Shown here: positions 36,791 to 48,246 of the stretch, piece after piece
Numbering within the stretch: position 1 is the first letter of the stretch
How the letters are laid out: each line of letters begins with the position of its first letter
From: Gammaproteobacteria bacterium
GTDB taxonomy: Bacteria > Pseudomonadota > Gammaproteobacteria > Legionellales > Legionellaceae
DNA length: 64,000 nt
NCBI GenBank assembly: GCA_026399205.1
Contig: JAPLRL010000045.1
Location: 84,710-148,709 of the forward strand
Direction of reading: 5' to 3'
Program-made: the position numbers and the translations under genes
The notes under the pieces: generated by a model
The model's database searches: none
Seen by the model: the letters and a program-made list of their open reading frames with translations, nothing else
Told to the model about the DNA's origin: nothing

Positions 36791-39451
36791 ATGTACGACA
36801 TGATCTGCAGAAATTTGATAGACGGACTTGTAAGTAACACCATCTCCTCAGATGAATTGATTAAAAAATTGTCTATTAATCCATCCGTTCAACCTTATTT
36901 AGATAAGACGATAGAAGCGGCAAAAACCGACCCGGATGCCAAAACGGCGCTATTCACCAGTCTCAGCCTCTTTTTAGTTGAGCACGGTTTGGTTTATACA
37001 GAAAATCGTTCTGAAACCATTCGTCGGCTTAAAAAAGGAGCTGTGCTGTCTTTAAGCGCATTTGCTTTAGATGAAGGACGGCAGGAATTAAAAAGGGATA
37101 GCGCAACCTGGGCACAAGATCTTGTTCATGTCCCAATCCCCATCTTTGTTTTGGGCTATGCCGCCCTATCAGAATATCAATATTATAATCAGTCTCAAAA
37201 ATTAGATGCGTCCTTATCTAAGCTCATTCAAGGCATTGAATCCGATATAAAACAACAGAATATGCTCTATCAACTGCTTGAAAAAACGCATCAAACTCAG
37301 CTTGATGCACTCCCTGAGCATGGTACGCCAGAGCAAAACCTAGCACGACAGACGCTCATCTCTCAATGGAAAGACACTCAAAACTACTTTCGAGACTATC
37401 TGAATAAATCCCAGCAAAACATCGCCTGCCTAGGTGCAGAGATTCAACAAGCCGATAGTCAGCAACGTGTTTCTCGGGTAAGAACAAGCATGAATTTTCT
37501 CGCCTATGGCCTACACGCAGTCGGTCCTGTGGGCGCCATTTTAAGTATGACCATCTCAGGCATCGGCGCAGCCGCACAACTAGCCTCTATTGAATACACC
37601 GCACATACCGCACGGCACAATCATGCCGTACTCTCCAATCCAGAACTGGTCATTCATCAAGAGAAAGACTTACTGCATGCATTAAATGTCATTCGACGAT
37701 TAGATAATGCGACGGTAACGCTTAATGATGAACACATCATTGAATGTTTGCCTGGTGAGTCCGAAGAAAAAGCCTGCGCAAGATTTAAAAAAGAACATCC
37801 AAACGCAACCCTTTGCCAACTAGCCCCATACCCTGAGAAATCAGAAACACCAACGCCCACATTAACGAATCAAGATGACATCTTGATCGAACAGACCCTC
37901 ATTCAAGCCAAACACCTAAAACAAGAGATCATCCATTATCAAATGATGATCGCGCATTTAATGAGTAAATATGAACCTAACATGCCTATCCTCTCTAATT
38001 TGGATGAGATTGAACAATCGTTAAGTGTAAAAATGGAACATTTAGAAAATCGACTAACATTCCTGTCTGGGCGTCCATTGACCGCAAAGCAATCCAAAGA
38101 ACTAGAAGGCGCAAGCGATCAATTCATCAATGAATTGACGCCTTACTTAGAGGGGCTCATCCAAATAAAAAACGAGATAGCTACCACCTATGCATCCTAT
38201 TATTCAGAACTATCCAAACACGACCCTCGCCCCATTGGACCACTCGTACCAGGTAGCCCCGCCATCGCATTTTGCGAGGAACAAAAGGCACAGCTCTTAT
38301 TCAATATCAGCAGCATCACGCATTTACTACAAGCCTGTGAGCGCATGGGAAATGGACGAAACATTCAAAATCTCCCAGTCCTCATCCAGGACAACTTAAA
38401 AAAAATTAAACTCTTGGGCGCCTATCTATCGAATAAAGAAAAAGAAAATCTCATGGCGCAACTCAATCACATTTACAAAAAAGGCGTCCAACTCGATGAA
38501 GTAAGAATCGATTACTTGCAAATCTGTCATCAACACCATGGTATAGATACAGAAGCCTATGCACATGAAATCTCATTATTAAAAACCAAACTCTCCACAT
38601 ACCCAAAACCCTTTATGGATCTAAGACCAGGTTACCTCATTGATAGACTGCCAAGCATACCCAGAGTGAAACATACCCATACGCCAATTTCCTCTTGTAT
38701 TCGAACAGACAAAGTTCATAAAAACACTCAATTTATATGCCCCTCTCGACAAGCCTTTGGTTTACTTAAATCTACGAAACAAAAAAAAGAGGTGCTTAAC
38801 ACAACGAAAAGACTCTTCAGAGAAGACCCTGCAGATACGTTATCTATTCAAATAACCCCAATGACAAAATGTGATTTACGCTTATTGGCATCGACTCGAG
38901 GTGATGAAAAAAAACTGGCCGATGTTGCAGAAGGACTCAAGACTGAGATGCAATGGGTCAACGCGCTATGTCAAGAGCTCAATGCCTCGGAAACAAATGG
39001 CCCCATCGATAATTTAAAAGAATTGATTCACTATTATGATGATCAAATACAATTTTTAAAATTTGTGATCGATCATCGAGCGGAGTTACTGAATGACACC
39101 TGGGACAAAACCTATGCCTCCCATCACAATTTAGATCCTCAATCCACACGCAACTTATTGGCTCGATTGGGGTCATTGACCACAAACACCGTCCGTGGAT
39201 CCGGGTTAGCCCCCCCTGTGCTACAAAATATTCAAACCCAATTAGATCGCTGCGTTAGCGAGCTTAAAGAAATGAAAGTAAGGCTGAACATCGTCAGCGA
39301 ACAACGGGCCTTTAAAGCGACAAACGAAGAGAATAGAAGTCCCTCTCCAGATAACAGCGGGTCAGAATCACCTGGCGTGAGTAGTTTGTCTTCTGAAGAT
39401 AATTCTCAAGGAGACAACCCTAGCTGTAACTACCCAGGTACGTCATCCTGA
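36791..39451 (+). CDS. Large helical protein of unknown function between recF and gyrB
   Basis: An 886-aa protein that I do not recognise. It is mostly helical and polar with probable coiled-coil stretches (about 160-240, 380-460, 560-620). One hydrophobic region at about 100-125 and another at about 235-265, rich in Gly/Ala, might insert in a membrane. The last 50 residues are Ser/Pro/Asp-rich and disordered. No signal peptide. Size, disordered tail and isolation suggest an effector-like protein; this is inference. The final residues NYPGTSS and the TGA stop are encoded by a fragment of the family A repeat. The insertion splits the usual recF-gyrB pair. Confidence 0.7.
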   Translation: MYDMICRNLIDGLVSNTISSDELIKKLSINPSVQPYLDKTIEAAKTDPDAKTALFTSLSLFLVEHGLVYTENRSETIRRLKKGAVLSLSAFALDEGRQELKRDSATWAQDLVHVPIPIFVLGYAALSEYQYYNQSQKLDASLSKLIQGIESDIKQQNMLYQLLEKTHQTQLDALPEHGTPEQNLARQTLISQWKDTQNYFRDYLNKSQQNIACLGAEIQQADSQQRVSRVRTSMNFLAYGLHAVGPVGAILSMTISGIGAAAQLASIEYTAHTARHNHAVLSNPELVIHQEKDLLHALNVIRRLDNATVTLNDEHIIECLPGESEEKACARFKKEHPNATLCQLAPYPEKSETPTPTLTNQDDILIEQTLIQAKHLKQEIIHYQMMIAHLMSKYEPNMPILSNLDEIEQSLSVKMEHLENRLTFLSGRPLTAKQSKELEGASDQFINELTPYLEGLIQIKNEIATTYASYYSELSKHDPRPIGPLVPGSPAIAFCEEQKAQLLFNISSITHLLQACERMGNGRNIQNLPVLIQDNLKKIKLLGAYLSNKEKENLMAQLNHIYKKGVQLDEVRIDYLQICHQHHGIDTEAYAHEISLLKTKLSTYPKPFMDLRPGYLIDRLPSIPRVKHTHTPISSCIRTDKVHKNTQFICPSRQAFGLLKSTKQKKEVLNTTKRLFREDPADTLSIQITPMTKCDLRLLASTRGDEKKLADVAEGLKTEMQWVNALCQELNASETNGPIDNLKELIHYYDDQIQFLKFVIDHRAELLNDTWDKTYASHHNLDPQSTRNLLARLGSLTTNTVRGSGLAPPVLQNIQTQLDRCVSELKEMKVRLNIVSEQRAFKATNEENRSPSPDNSGSESPGVSSLSSEDNSQGDNPSCNYPGTSS

Positions 39452-39462
39452 GCGTAGCGAAG
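39426..39462. repeat. Family A fragment, copy A6
   Basis: Starts with the terminal sequence GTAACTACCCAGGTAC, as at 62143, and runs into CGTCATCCTGAGCGTAGCGA before diverging. It supplies the stop codon of the 886-codon gene. Confidence 0.85.
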
Positions 39463-39490
39463 TACTCAGCAACGTGTCAGTTTAGCGCGT

Positions 39491-39510
39491 GGATCCTTTG
39501 TCCACCCTAC
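39491..39510. repeat. Family B fragment, copy B5
   Basis: One end of the family B palindrome (GGATCCTTTGTCCACCCTAC), directly downstream of the family A fragment and upstream of gyrB. Confidence 0.6.
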
Positions 39511-39568
39511 AAAACACTATTTTAAAAAGATATGACTTGGTTGAAAGCACAAACCAATGCTAAAATAA

Positions 39569-42013
<2,445 letters not shown>

Positions 42014-42032
42014 TTCCCGATGACATCGCGAA

Positions 42033-42118
42033 ATCCGAGCCGCGACCGTTAGGGAGCGGAAGTTTTAAAAGCGCGGAGATTTAAAACTTCCGCTCCCTAA
42101 CGGTCGCGGCTCGGATAT
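42033..42118. repeat. Family C palindromic repeat, copy C2
   Basis: Arms ATCCGAGCCGCGACCGTTAG and complement, 20 bp after the gyrB stop; a likely transcription end for gyrB. Confidence 0.9.
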
Positions 42119-42159
42119 TCGAGATAACGTGGAAATAAAAAAGGTGAGAAACAAAAGTC

Positions 42160-42678
42160 ATGCGAAAAATAATCTTATGTAGCCTCCTGATGTTAGGAGG
42201 GCTGACCAATGGAGTGGCTGCTCAGATGAAAACTAAAATTGTTTGTGGGTATGTTGAAAAAGCTACATTGGTCGAAAAAAATCTAACCTTATCAGCAAAA
42301 TTAGACACCGGCGCAAAGTCAGCCTCACTCAGCGCCATCAAGATAAAAAAGCATACTAACAAAGACGGAAAAGTGTATTTGTCTTTTGATATTCCCACAA
42401 AAGTCGGACTCATTCCGTTTCAAGCTGAGTTTGTTGGCAAGGTCCGCATCAAACCACGGGTCGATGAACATCACACCAGCAAACCGACATTACCGCACTC
42501 TATTCATAGACCGATGGTAATTATCAAATTAAAATTAGGCGATAATATACAAGAAATCAGGGTTAACTTAACCAATCGCAAACGTTTTCTTTATCCCCTA
42601 TTGTTAGGTCGAGACGCCATCGTTGCGTTTAATGGTATCATTGATCCGGGCCACGCTTTTTTATTAAAAAATAAGTGA
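42160..42678 (+). CDS. Retropepsin-like RimK-associated protease family protein
   Basis: A 172-aa exported protein: signal peptide about residues 1-21 (cut after VAA), then a single-domain aspartic protease fold of the family annotated as 'ATP-dependent zinc protease'. The active-site motif is LDTGAKSASLSA, and the closing motif is LLGRDAIVAFNGIIDPG. It is the first of three overlapping genes with the 7TM-transglutaminase and ATP-grasp proteins, a known conserved operon type in gammaproteobacteria. Its target is not known from the sequence. Confidence 0.85.
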   Translation: MRKIILCSLLMLGGLTNGVAAQMKTKIVCGYVEKATLVEKNLTLSAKLDTGAKSASLSAIKIKKHTNKDGKVYLSFDIPTKVGLIPFQAEFVGKVRIKPRVDEHHTSKPTLPHSIHRPMVIIKLKLGDNIQEIRVNLTNRKRFLYPLLLGRDAIVAFNGIIDPGHAFLLKNK

Positions 42679-44204
42679 CTATGAAAAACAATAAACAACA
42701 CACCTATATTCTCATCAGTGTTTTACTCATGCTTGGCTGCGGTATTTTTTGTTACCGTCACTGGATGTTAGATGTACCGCTTACGCAATCGCAAACTGTC
42801 AACAGCTGGATGGTTGAAGCGAATTTAAAATTCATGGCACAAAAAAACACGCCAATTAAAGCCCGTTTTACCATCCCGTACACCCCGCCTAACATGGCTA
42901 TTTTAGACGAATATTTTGTATCGCATCATTATGGGGTAATGACCAATATTGAGGGATTAAACCGACAAATCATTTGGTCTTTGCGTCGCGGAAAAGGACT
43001 ACAATCTCTTTATTACCGTGTTATTTTACAAGAAACACAATCCGATGATCTCCATTTGCCTAAACCCAAATTAACCAAACCCGCTGCGTTATCTGACAAT
43101 CAAAATACGGCCATTGAAACCATCATTAGCCAATCCCGTGAAACCTCTGCTGATATCCAAACCTTCACCCAAGGGGTTATTAAACAGCTAAATGAACATA
43201 GCGGCAATGTTAAATTACTCTTAAACGGTTCGAGAGATGATGCACATTTAGTCCAAGCCATTTTATTGGTTTTGAATCAAGCCAACATCAGTGGGATGGC
43301 CATACAAACCATTCATCTGAGCGATCAAAAACGCACTGATTTTAAATGGGTGTTGGCCGTATATACTGGCTCGACCTGGATGATGTTTGATCCGCATACG
43401 GGAGCGACTGGCATCCCGGCCCGAGTTTTAATCTGGCAATACGGCCAAAGCCCGTTATTTGAAGTTGCTGGCGGTTACCATCCTACGTTTAATGTGACCG
43501 TGTCTCCGACACCTGGCAATGCCTTATCTATTGCCAAACTTAGAGGCTTGCAAACCGACTCTGACCTCCTGCGGTTTTCATTGTTACAACTCCCAGTTAC
43601 CACGCAAGAAACCTATAAAATTCTGCTGACTGTCCCGATTGGCGCATTTATTATTTTATTGTTGCGAAACTTCATTGGACTCAAAACATTTGGCACTTTT
43701 ATGCCCGTATTAATTGCGCTGGCCTTTAGAGAAACCCGAGTCATTTGGGGTTTGAGTTTATTTACCATCATTGTTTCTATTGGCTTATTGGCACGATTTT
43801 ATTTTGCGCAACTGCGCTTGCTCTTAATTCCCAGGTTATCCGCGATTTTGACGGTGGTGATTTTATTGATGATTGCAATCAGTGTACTCAGTCAAAATTT
43901 AGGCTTAAGCCGCGGTTTATCAGTTTCACTCTTTCCTATGGTGATTCTCACCATGACCATTGAGCGGATGTGCATCACTTGGGATGAACGAGGGCCGAGT
44001 GAAGCTTTAAAATCTGGTTTAGGGAGCTTGTTGGCGGCCTTGATTGCCTATGCAGCCATGAGCAACACTGAAATTGAGTACCTTATGTTTGCCTTCCCGG
44101 AATTATTATTTGTTGTCTTGGCCTTAATCCTTTGGTTTGGACAATATCGTGGCTATCGCTTGCTGGAGCTATTACGCTTTAAATCGTTGATAAAGAGATC
44201 TTAA
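42675..44204 (+). CDS. Inactive transglutaminase-like protein with seven membrane helices
   Basis: A 509-aa membrane protein. There is one N-terminal membrane segment, a periplasmic transglutaminase-like domain (about residues 30-300, with WVLAVYTGSTWMMFDPHTG in place of the usual catalytic triad region), then seven hydrophobic segments to the C-terminus (LLRNFIGLKTFGTFMPVLI and on). The GTG at 42675 overlaps the preceding stop; an ATG at 42681 is also possible. Known to co-occur with the genes on both sides. Confidence 0.85.
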   Translation: MTMKNNKQHTYILISVLLMLGCGIFCYRHWMLDVPLTQSQTVNSWMVEANLKFMAQKNTPIKARFTIPYTPPNMAILDEYFVSHHYGVMTNIEGLNRQIIWSLRRGKGLQSLYYRVILQETQSDDLHLPKPKLTKPAALSDNQNTAIETIISQSRETSADIQTFTQGVIKQLNEHSGNVKLLLNGSRDDAHLVQAILLVLNQANISGMAIQTIHLSDQKRTDFKWVLAVYTGSTWMMFDPHTGATGIPARVLIWQYGQSPLFEVAGGYHPTFNVTVSPTPGNALSIAKLRGLQTDSDLLRFSLLQLPVTTQETYKILLTVPIGAFIILLLRNFIGLKTFGTFMPVLIALAFRETRVIWGLSLFTIIVSIGLLARFYFAQLRLLLIPRLSAILTVVILLMIAISVLSQNLGLSRGLSVSLFPMVILTMTIERMCITWDERGPSEALKSGLGSLLAALIAYAAMSNTEIEYLMFAFPELLFVVLALILWFGQYRGYRLLELLRFKSLIKRS

Positions 44205-45148
44205 TGCTGAAACTTTATCGTCAATTAAAACGCGAAGGTGTCCTGAGTATTAATCAGCGAAATAAAGATTTTGTATTAAAATACAACGATAGAAGCCGTT
44301 ATCCGTTGGTTGATCATAAACTCAAAACAAAACGACTGGCCTTAGCGGCTGGTATAGCTGTCCCCCCTTTATATGCAGTCATTGAACATGAGCATCAAAT
44401 TAAACATATTGATGAGATTCTTGCGCCCTATTCTGAATTTGTTATTAAACCTGCACAAGGCGCAGGAGGCGATGGCATCATTGTGATTAGTGACAAGGTG
44501 TTAGGCCGCTACCGACACATTAATGGCAAGCTATCGACCTCTGACGAGCTCATACACCATCTTTCTTCCTTACTATCAGGTGCTTATAGCTTAGGCGGAC
44601 GATCGGATTGCGCGCTCATTGAACATCGGGTGATTGTCGACCCTGTTTTTGAAGCCGTCAGCCATGAAGGGATCCCTGATGTGCGCATTATTTCATTATT
44701 GGGCTACCCTGCCATGGCGATGGTACGCTTACCGACTCGGTTTTCTGCAGGCAAAGCCAACTTACATCAAGGGGCGATTGGCGTCGGGGTTAACATGGGA
44801 AATGGCCTCACCTTAGGCGGGGTCTTTCAAAATGAACTGATCCACATTCATCCTGATACGCTCAATCCCATCATTGGGATTCAAGTGCCCCATTGGGATA
44901 AAATTTTAGAAATTACTAGCCGCTGTTATGAGCTCACGGGCTTAGGTTATTTAGGCGTCGATATTGTACTTGATAAAACCCACGGCCCGCTCATGCTAGA
45001 AATGAACGCGCGCCCAGGATTGAGCATTCAAATTGCCAATCGAGAAGGCGCTCTCAATCGTTACCGATTAATTGAAGAGCGCGCTGCTAAACTTACAGAA
45101 TCTATAGAAGAAAAAATTACTTTTTGCCGCGAAGCGTTTTTACGATAA
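44204..45148 (+). CDS. Alpha-L-glutamate ligase-like (RimK-like) ATP-grasp protein
   Basis: A 314-aa cytoplasmic ATP-grasp enzyme expected to form amide bonds with an amino acid. ATP-binding elements are FVIKPAQGAGGDGIIVI and the metal site LMLEMNARPGLSIQIANREG. The ATG overlaps the preceding stop (TAATG). Substrate unknown. It closes the three-gene operon, with a family C hairpin 45 bp downstream. Confidence 0.88.
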   Translation: MLKLYRQLKREGVLSINQRNKDFVLKYNDRSRYPLVDHKLKTKRLALAAGIAVPPLYAVIEHEHQIKHIDEILAPYSEFVIKPAQGAGGDGIIVISDKVLGRYRHINGKLSTSDELIHHLSSLLSGAYSLGGRSDCALIEHRVIVDPVFEAVSHEGIPDVRIISLLGYPAMAMVRLPTRFSAGKANLHQGAIGVGVNMGNGLTLGGVFQNELIHIHPDTLNPIIGIQVPHWDKILEITSRCYELTGLGYLGVDIVLDKTHGPLMLEMNARPGLSIQIANREGALNRYRLIEERAAKLTESIEEKITFCREAFLR

Positions 45149-45192
45149 AGAATAGACGAATCTAATAATTCCTTATAGACTTATCCATTGAA

Positions 45193-45263
45193 ATTCAGAG
45201 CCGTGACCGTTAGGGGGCGAACCTTTTAAAATCTCCGCTCCCTAACGGTCGCGGCTCGGATAT
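45193..45263. repeat. Family C palindromic repeat, copy C3
   Basis: A slightly degenerate copy (CCGTGACCGTTAGGGGGCG at the left, intact at the right), between the ATP-grasp gene and the thioredoxin gene. Confidence 0.85.
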
Positions 45264-45286
45264 GTCTATACTGAACAGGAAGAAAC

Positions 45287-45613
45287 ATGAGCAACCACAT
45301 AACCGCCCTAACCGACGCGACCTTTGACCAAACGATCCAAACTTCGACTAAACCCGTTATTGTTGATTTTTGGGCCTCTTGGTGTGGTCCTTGTCGCGCT
45401 TTAGCGCCTGTCTTCGAAGAAGTCGCAGAAAGTCATCATCAATCAATTCAATTTGCTAAAGTAGATATTGATGCTAATCCCGAAGTCCCTGGTAAGTATG
45501 GTGTGATGAGTATTCCCACCCTGATTCTTTTTAAAAATGGTGAAGCCGCAGCAACAAAAATTGGGATGTTAACGAAGTCTCAGTTGATTGCGTTTATTGA
45601 AGGACATCTTTGA
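45287..45613 (+). CDS. trxA: Thioredoxin
   Basis: Small thiol-disulfide reductase of the cytoplasm. The 108-aa protein has the active site [13 protein letters not shown] and the cis-proline in [20 protein letters not shown] precedes the ATG. It stands alone between two family C hairpins. A second thioredoxin elsewhere in the genome cannot be excluded. Confidence 0.95.
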   Translation: MSNHITALTDATFDQTIQTSTKPVIVDFWASWCGPCRALAPVFEEVAESHHQSIQFAKVDIDANPEVPGKYGVMSIPTLILFKNGEAAATKIGMLTKSQLIAFIEGHL

Positions 45614-45652
45614 TTTTCTCTTCATAGCCCCCCCCCTTATCCAAACCGGGAG

Positions 45653-45739
45653 CATCCGAGCCGCGACCGTAAGGGAGCGGAAGTTTTAAATCTCCACACT
45701 TTAAAACCTTCCGCTCCCTTACGGTCGCAGCTCTGATTT
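45653..45739. repeat. Family C palindromic repeat, copy C4
   Basis: Arms ATCCGAGCCGCGACCGTAAG and complement between the convergent trxA and MazG-like genes. The minus-strand gene reads into it: its last codons and TAA stop (45719-45721) are within the right arm. A run of nine C (45628-45636) lies just to the left. Confidence 0.9.
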
Positions 45740-46120
45740 CGTGCCCACACGTCCCTTTGCTTTTTTCCATATCTCCATCAACGCATCAAATGAATGCCCC
45801 TCTAAGCTCGTTAGCCCCTGTTCTTGTGTGATTTCTTTAACTGCATTAAGACGACATTCAAATTTCGCTAACGTTTGCGAGAGCGTCTCTCGCGGGCTTA
45901 ATTTGCAAAATACACATAATGAAAATACGGCATGGAGTAAATCTCCAATTTCTTCTTGTAAATCCAACTGGCTCACCTGTTCTGCTGGGCTTACGAGATG
46001 CTCATTAATTTCAATACATTCACTTTGAATCTGCGCCATAATTTGTTCGGTGGTTTCCCAACGAAAACCAAAGTTTGACGCCGCCTCTTCTAAAACTACA
46101 ATTTTATCCAAAAGTTCCAT
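45719..46120 (-). CDS. MazG-like nucleotide pyrophosphohydrolase
   Basis: A 133-aa all-alpha NTP pyrophosphatase. The metal-binding pattern is IQSECIEINEHL followed by LQEEIGDLLHAVFSL, that is, ExxE then EExxD. It is single-domain, half the length of E. coli MazG. It likely removes non-standard or excess NTPs. The C-terminal residues KSELRP and the stop are encoded by the family C repeat C4. The start is 40 bp from the left oriC-like arm. Confidence 0.8.
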   Translation of the reverse strand: MELLDKIVVLEEAASNFGFRWETTEQIMAQIQSECIEINEHLVSPAEQVSQLDLQEEIGDLLHAVFSLCVFCKLSPRETLSQTLAKFECRLNAVKEITQEQGLTSLEGHSFDALMEIWKKAKGRVGTKSELRP

Positions 46121-46170
46121 GATTTAGTCAATCCGAATGGCATTAAATCTTGATTTAATTCTAATCTTAA

Positions 46171-46409
46171 TTGTGGATAACGTCATTCAATTCCTCTGAA
46201 TATGTTGCTCATAGAGCCGATCCCAAGCTGTGGATAACTTTGGCTTTAAAAACAACTCAGGTTTAATTCCCTCTAGAAACGCAGCATGATCACAGGGTTT
46301 AATTCTCATTAACCATTTGAATATTATAACAAAAATAGACTTATACACAGATAAATCATTCCTTATAATAACAATCATATTAATATATATATATTATATT
46401 AATTATTAC
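46171..46409 (-). other. oriC: Probable replication origin, left arm (oriC-L)
   Basis: Read on the minus strand this 239-bp segment aligns without gaps to 47857-48095. It contains an AT-only run (46370-46408), a TGTGTATAA-type box at 46341-46349 and two perfect DnaA boxes TTATCCACA (minus strand) at 46229-46237 and 46172-46180. A 27-bp block (46273-46299) is identical in both arms. By eye, base skew of the + strand changes sign around here. The segment also contains a 63-codon minus-strand frame (46187-46378) whose last half (PCDHAAFLEGIKPE...) is partly readable in the other arm, but with stops there. Confidence 0.65.
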
Positions 46410-47491
46410 TGGCTACCGGTTGGTGATTTGCCAACATCTGAATCAGGTGTTACAGAATCCTGATTAGTATTCGTAAGTCCATCAACTGAAGAAGGAGATG
46501 CCGATGTAGCGAGGTTAGAAGAAAAAAATGTTCCTCTTTGTGTCGCGCTCGCCATTTCAGTCGGCGTAGATTTTGCTTCAAATTCTCTGACAGCATTACT
46601 GACCATGGGCAAGAAGCGCGAACGCTGTGCATCAACTATAGCTTGAAAATTGTAGGTATCTTCTAATATAACGGTCTGATTTTTATCTACCAATTGAAAC
46701 AAATAGCTAAAAGGGTCTTCTATTTTACCCAAAGAAGCTAAATGCATTTGTAGATCTCTCGGTAAAAATTGCTTGGCCACAGAAACCATGACAGAAGAAG
46801 GTTTCTGGGTATCGACTTCTATGGATTTTGGGTTAAAAAATGGAAGAAGTTCATGAAGTTGGGTTGGAAGGCTTTCAACTGATTCAAGTGCAAGCTTTAC
46901 AACACCGGCTAATTCAGGCGTATTAATTTTAACTTCATGAGCTGTATGATTGATAAAATAAGGCTGGAGTAATTGATTGCATAATTCATTAACATTTTCT
47001 TTTCCTGGCATCCAATTTTTTTGTATTTCAGCTAAAAGTTCGTCAAAGCACTTATTCATGTTGATTAGGTCAATTGAACCAAATTCATTTTGAATGCCTT
47101 TAAACATGGCCTCTTTATGCTTGGTTAAATTTGCAATCATTTTTTCTTTAGGGTAATCCGTATGTTCTTTTAATTTGGATTCTATGGCCATGAAAAGATG
47201 CGTTTCTGGTGTACCTAAAATTTTGTCATAGGATTCTTCAGTAAACAATTTTCTAGCTAAACCAAGCCTTGCTGCCAACTTTAAAGCATTAACCGAAGTT
47301 AAAAGTTGATTGTTGTCAAAATACTTACAAACATCATTGATAAGCTCTAGGTAATCATGAATATACTGCGTTGTTTTTAGTTCGATCGGCGGTATCGATT
47401 TATTTTTTTTCATGAGGATAAGTGCTGAATCGACTGCATTCCGCAATTCTTTGAGTTTTGTGTACAACGGAGTATCTTTGTATTCAGGCAT
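46406..47491 (-). CDS. Protein of unknown function between the two origin arms
   Basis: A 361-aa soluble, mainly helical protein that I do not recognise. No signal peptide, no membrane segment. The last 55 residues are Ser/Thr/Asn-rich and look disordered. The ribosome site is AGGAG upstream of ATG at 47491. The stop codon lies at the inner border of the left origin arm. It is transcribed leftward, with the presumed fork. It may have inserted into the origin or been enclosed by its duplication. An effector-like nature is possible; no motif supports a specific function. Confidence 0.65.
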   Translation of the reverse strand: MPEYKDTPLYTKLKELRNAVDSALILMKKNKSIPPIELKTTQYIHDYLELINDVCKYFDNNQLLTSVNALKLAARLGLARKLFTEESYDKILGTPETHLFMAIESKLKEHTDYPKEKMIANLTKHKEAMFKGIQNEFGSIDLINMNKCFDELLAEIQKNWMPGKENVNELCNQLLQPYFINHTAHEVKINTPELAGVVKLALESVESLPTQLHELLPFFNPKSIEVDTQKPSSVMVSVAKQFLPRDLQMHLASLGKIEDPFSYLFQLVDKNQTVILEDTYNFQAIVDAQRSRFLPMVSNAVREFEAKSTPTEMASATQRGTFFSSNLATSASPSSVDGLTNTNQDSVTPDSDVGKSPTGSQ

Positions 47492-47610
47492 TTCTTTCTC
47501 CTAAATCAACGTTGATTGATTGAAGCATCATGCTCGATATAAAACTACTGTTATCAATTATTATACACCAATATCTATAATGTTCAATAATATTGCAAAT
47601 TAAATATTTT

Positions 47611-47746
47611 GTAACTCCTCAGGTTGTGGATAAGTTTGTTTTATTAGCACTCACAACGAACAAACGTCATCCTGAACGCAGTGAAGGACCTCCTGAATTT
47701 GGCTAGATCTTTGTCAAATTGAGATCCTTCGCTACGCTCAGGATGA
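47611..47746. repeat. Family A element, copy A3, inverted match to 62160-62325
   Basis: Begins GTAACTCCTCAGG and contains the hairpin CGTCATCCTGAACGCAGTGA ... TCGCTACGCTCAGGATGA (47665-47746). The whole 136 bp is nearly identical, in reverse complement, to 62160-62325, except that the other copy carries an extra 30-bp tandem unit. Confidence 0.9.
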
Positions 47747-47774
47747 ACAATATTTTTAGTAATGATCCAGGTGC

Positions 47775-47832
47775 ACGTCATTCAGAGCGCTAGCGACTGA
47801 GAGAGAGCCTTCGCTGGCGTTCTGGATGACGT
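47775..47832. repeat. Family A short palindrome, copy A4
   Basis: A diverged, shorter hairpin: ACGTCATTCAGAGCGCTAGCG with a complementary right arm ending GGATGACGTG. Confidence 0.75.
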
Positions 47833-47856
47833 GTTATTCTTTTTAATTACCCTTCC

Positions 47857-48095
47857 GTAATAATTAAAATAATATATATATATTTAAGTAATGATTATTA
47901 TAAGGAAGATAAAATCTGTGTATAAGTATGTTATTCTTATAAAATTCAATGAGTTATAGTGTATTTAACCCTGTGATCATGCTGCGTTTCTAGCGGGTAT
48001 TAAACCTGAATGATTTGTAAAGCCTAAGTTACACACAGTTTCATCCCCTCTCTATGAGCAGGATATTCAGGGGAAATGCATGGAGTTATTCACAA
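47857..48095 (+). other. oriC: Probable replication origin, right arm (oriC-R)
   Basis: Inverted duplicate of 46171-46409, same length and gap-free. It has the AT-rich block at its start, TGTGTATAA at 47917-47925, and at the same offsets as the left arm's two perfect boxes it has TTACACACA (48029-48037) and TTATTCACA (48086-48094). The 27-bp identical block is 47967-47993. It lies directly upstream of rpmH, the usual place of oriC in gammaproteobacteria. Its boxes are weaker than those of the left arm. Confidence 0.6.
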
Positions 48096-48104
48096 CGTTG
48101 GGTA

Positions 48105-48190
48105 TATCCGAGCCGCGACCGTTAGGGAGCGGAAATTTTAAAAGTACGGAGATTTAAAACTTCCGCTCCCTAACGGTCGCGGCTCGGATA
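48105..48190. repeat. Family C palindromic repeat, copy C5
   Basis: Intact copy with arms TATCCGAGCCGCGACCGTTA and complement, placed exactly between the right origin arm and the rpmH promoter. Confidence 0.9.
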
Positions 48191-48246
48191 CTTAGCGTTA
48201 CTTGAAGAAATATTAAGATTCGGTTGTCGTGAATTAAAATTGGCAT

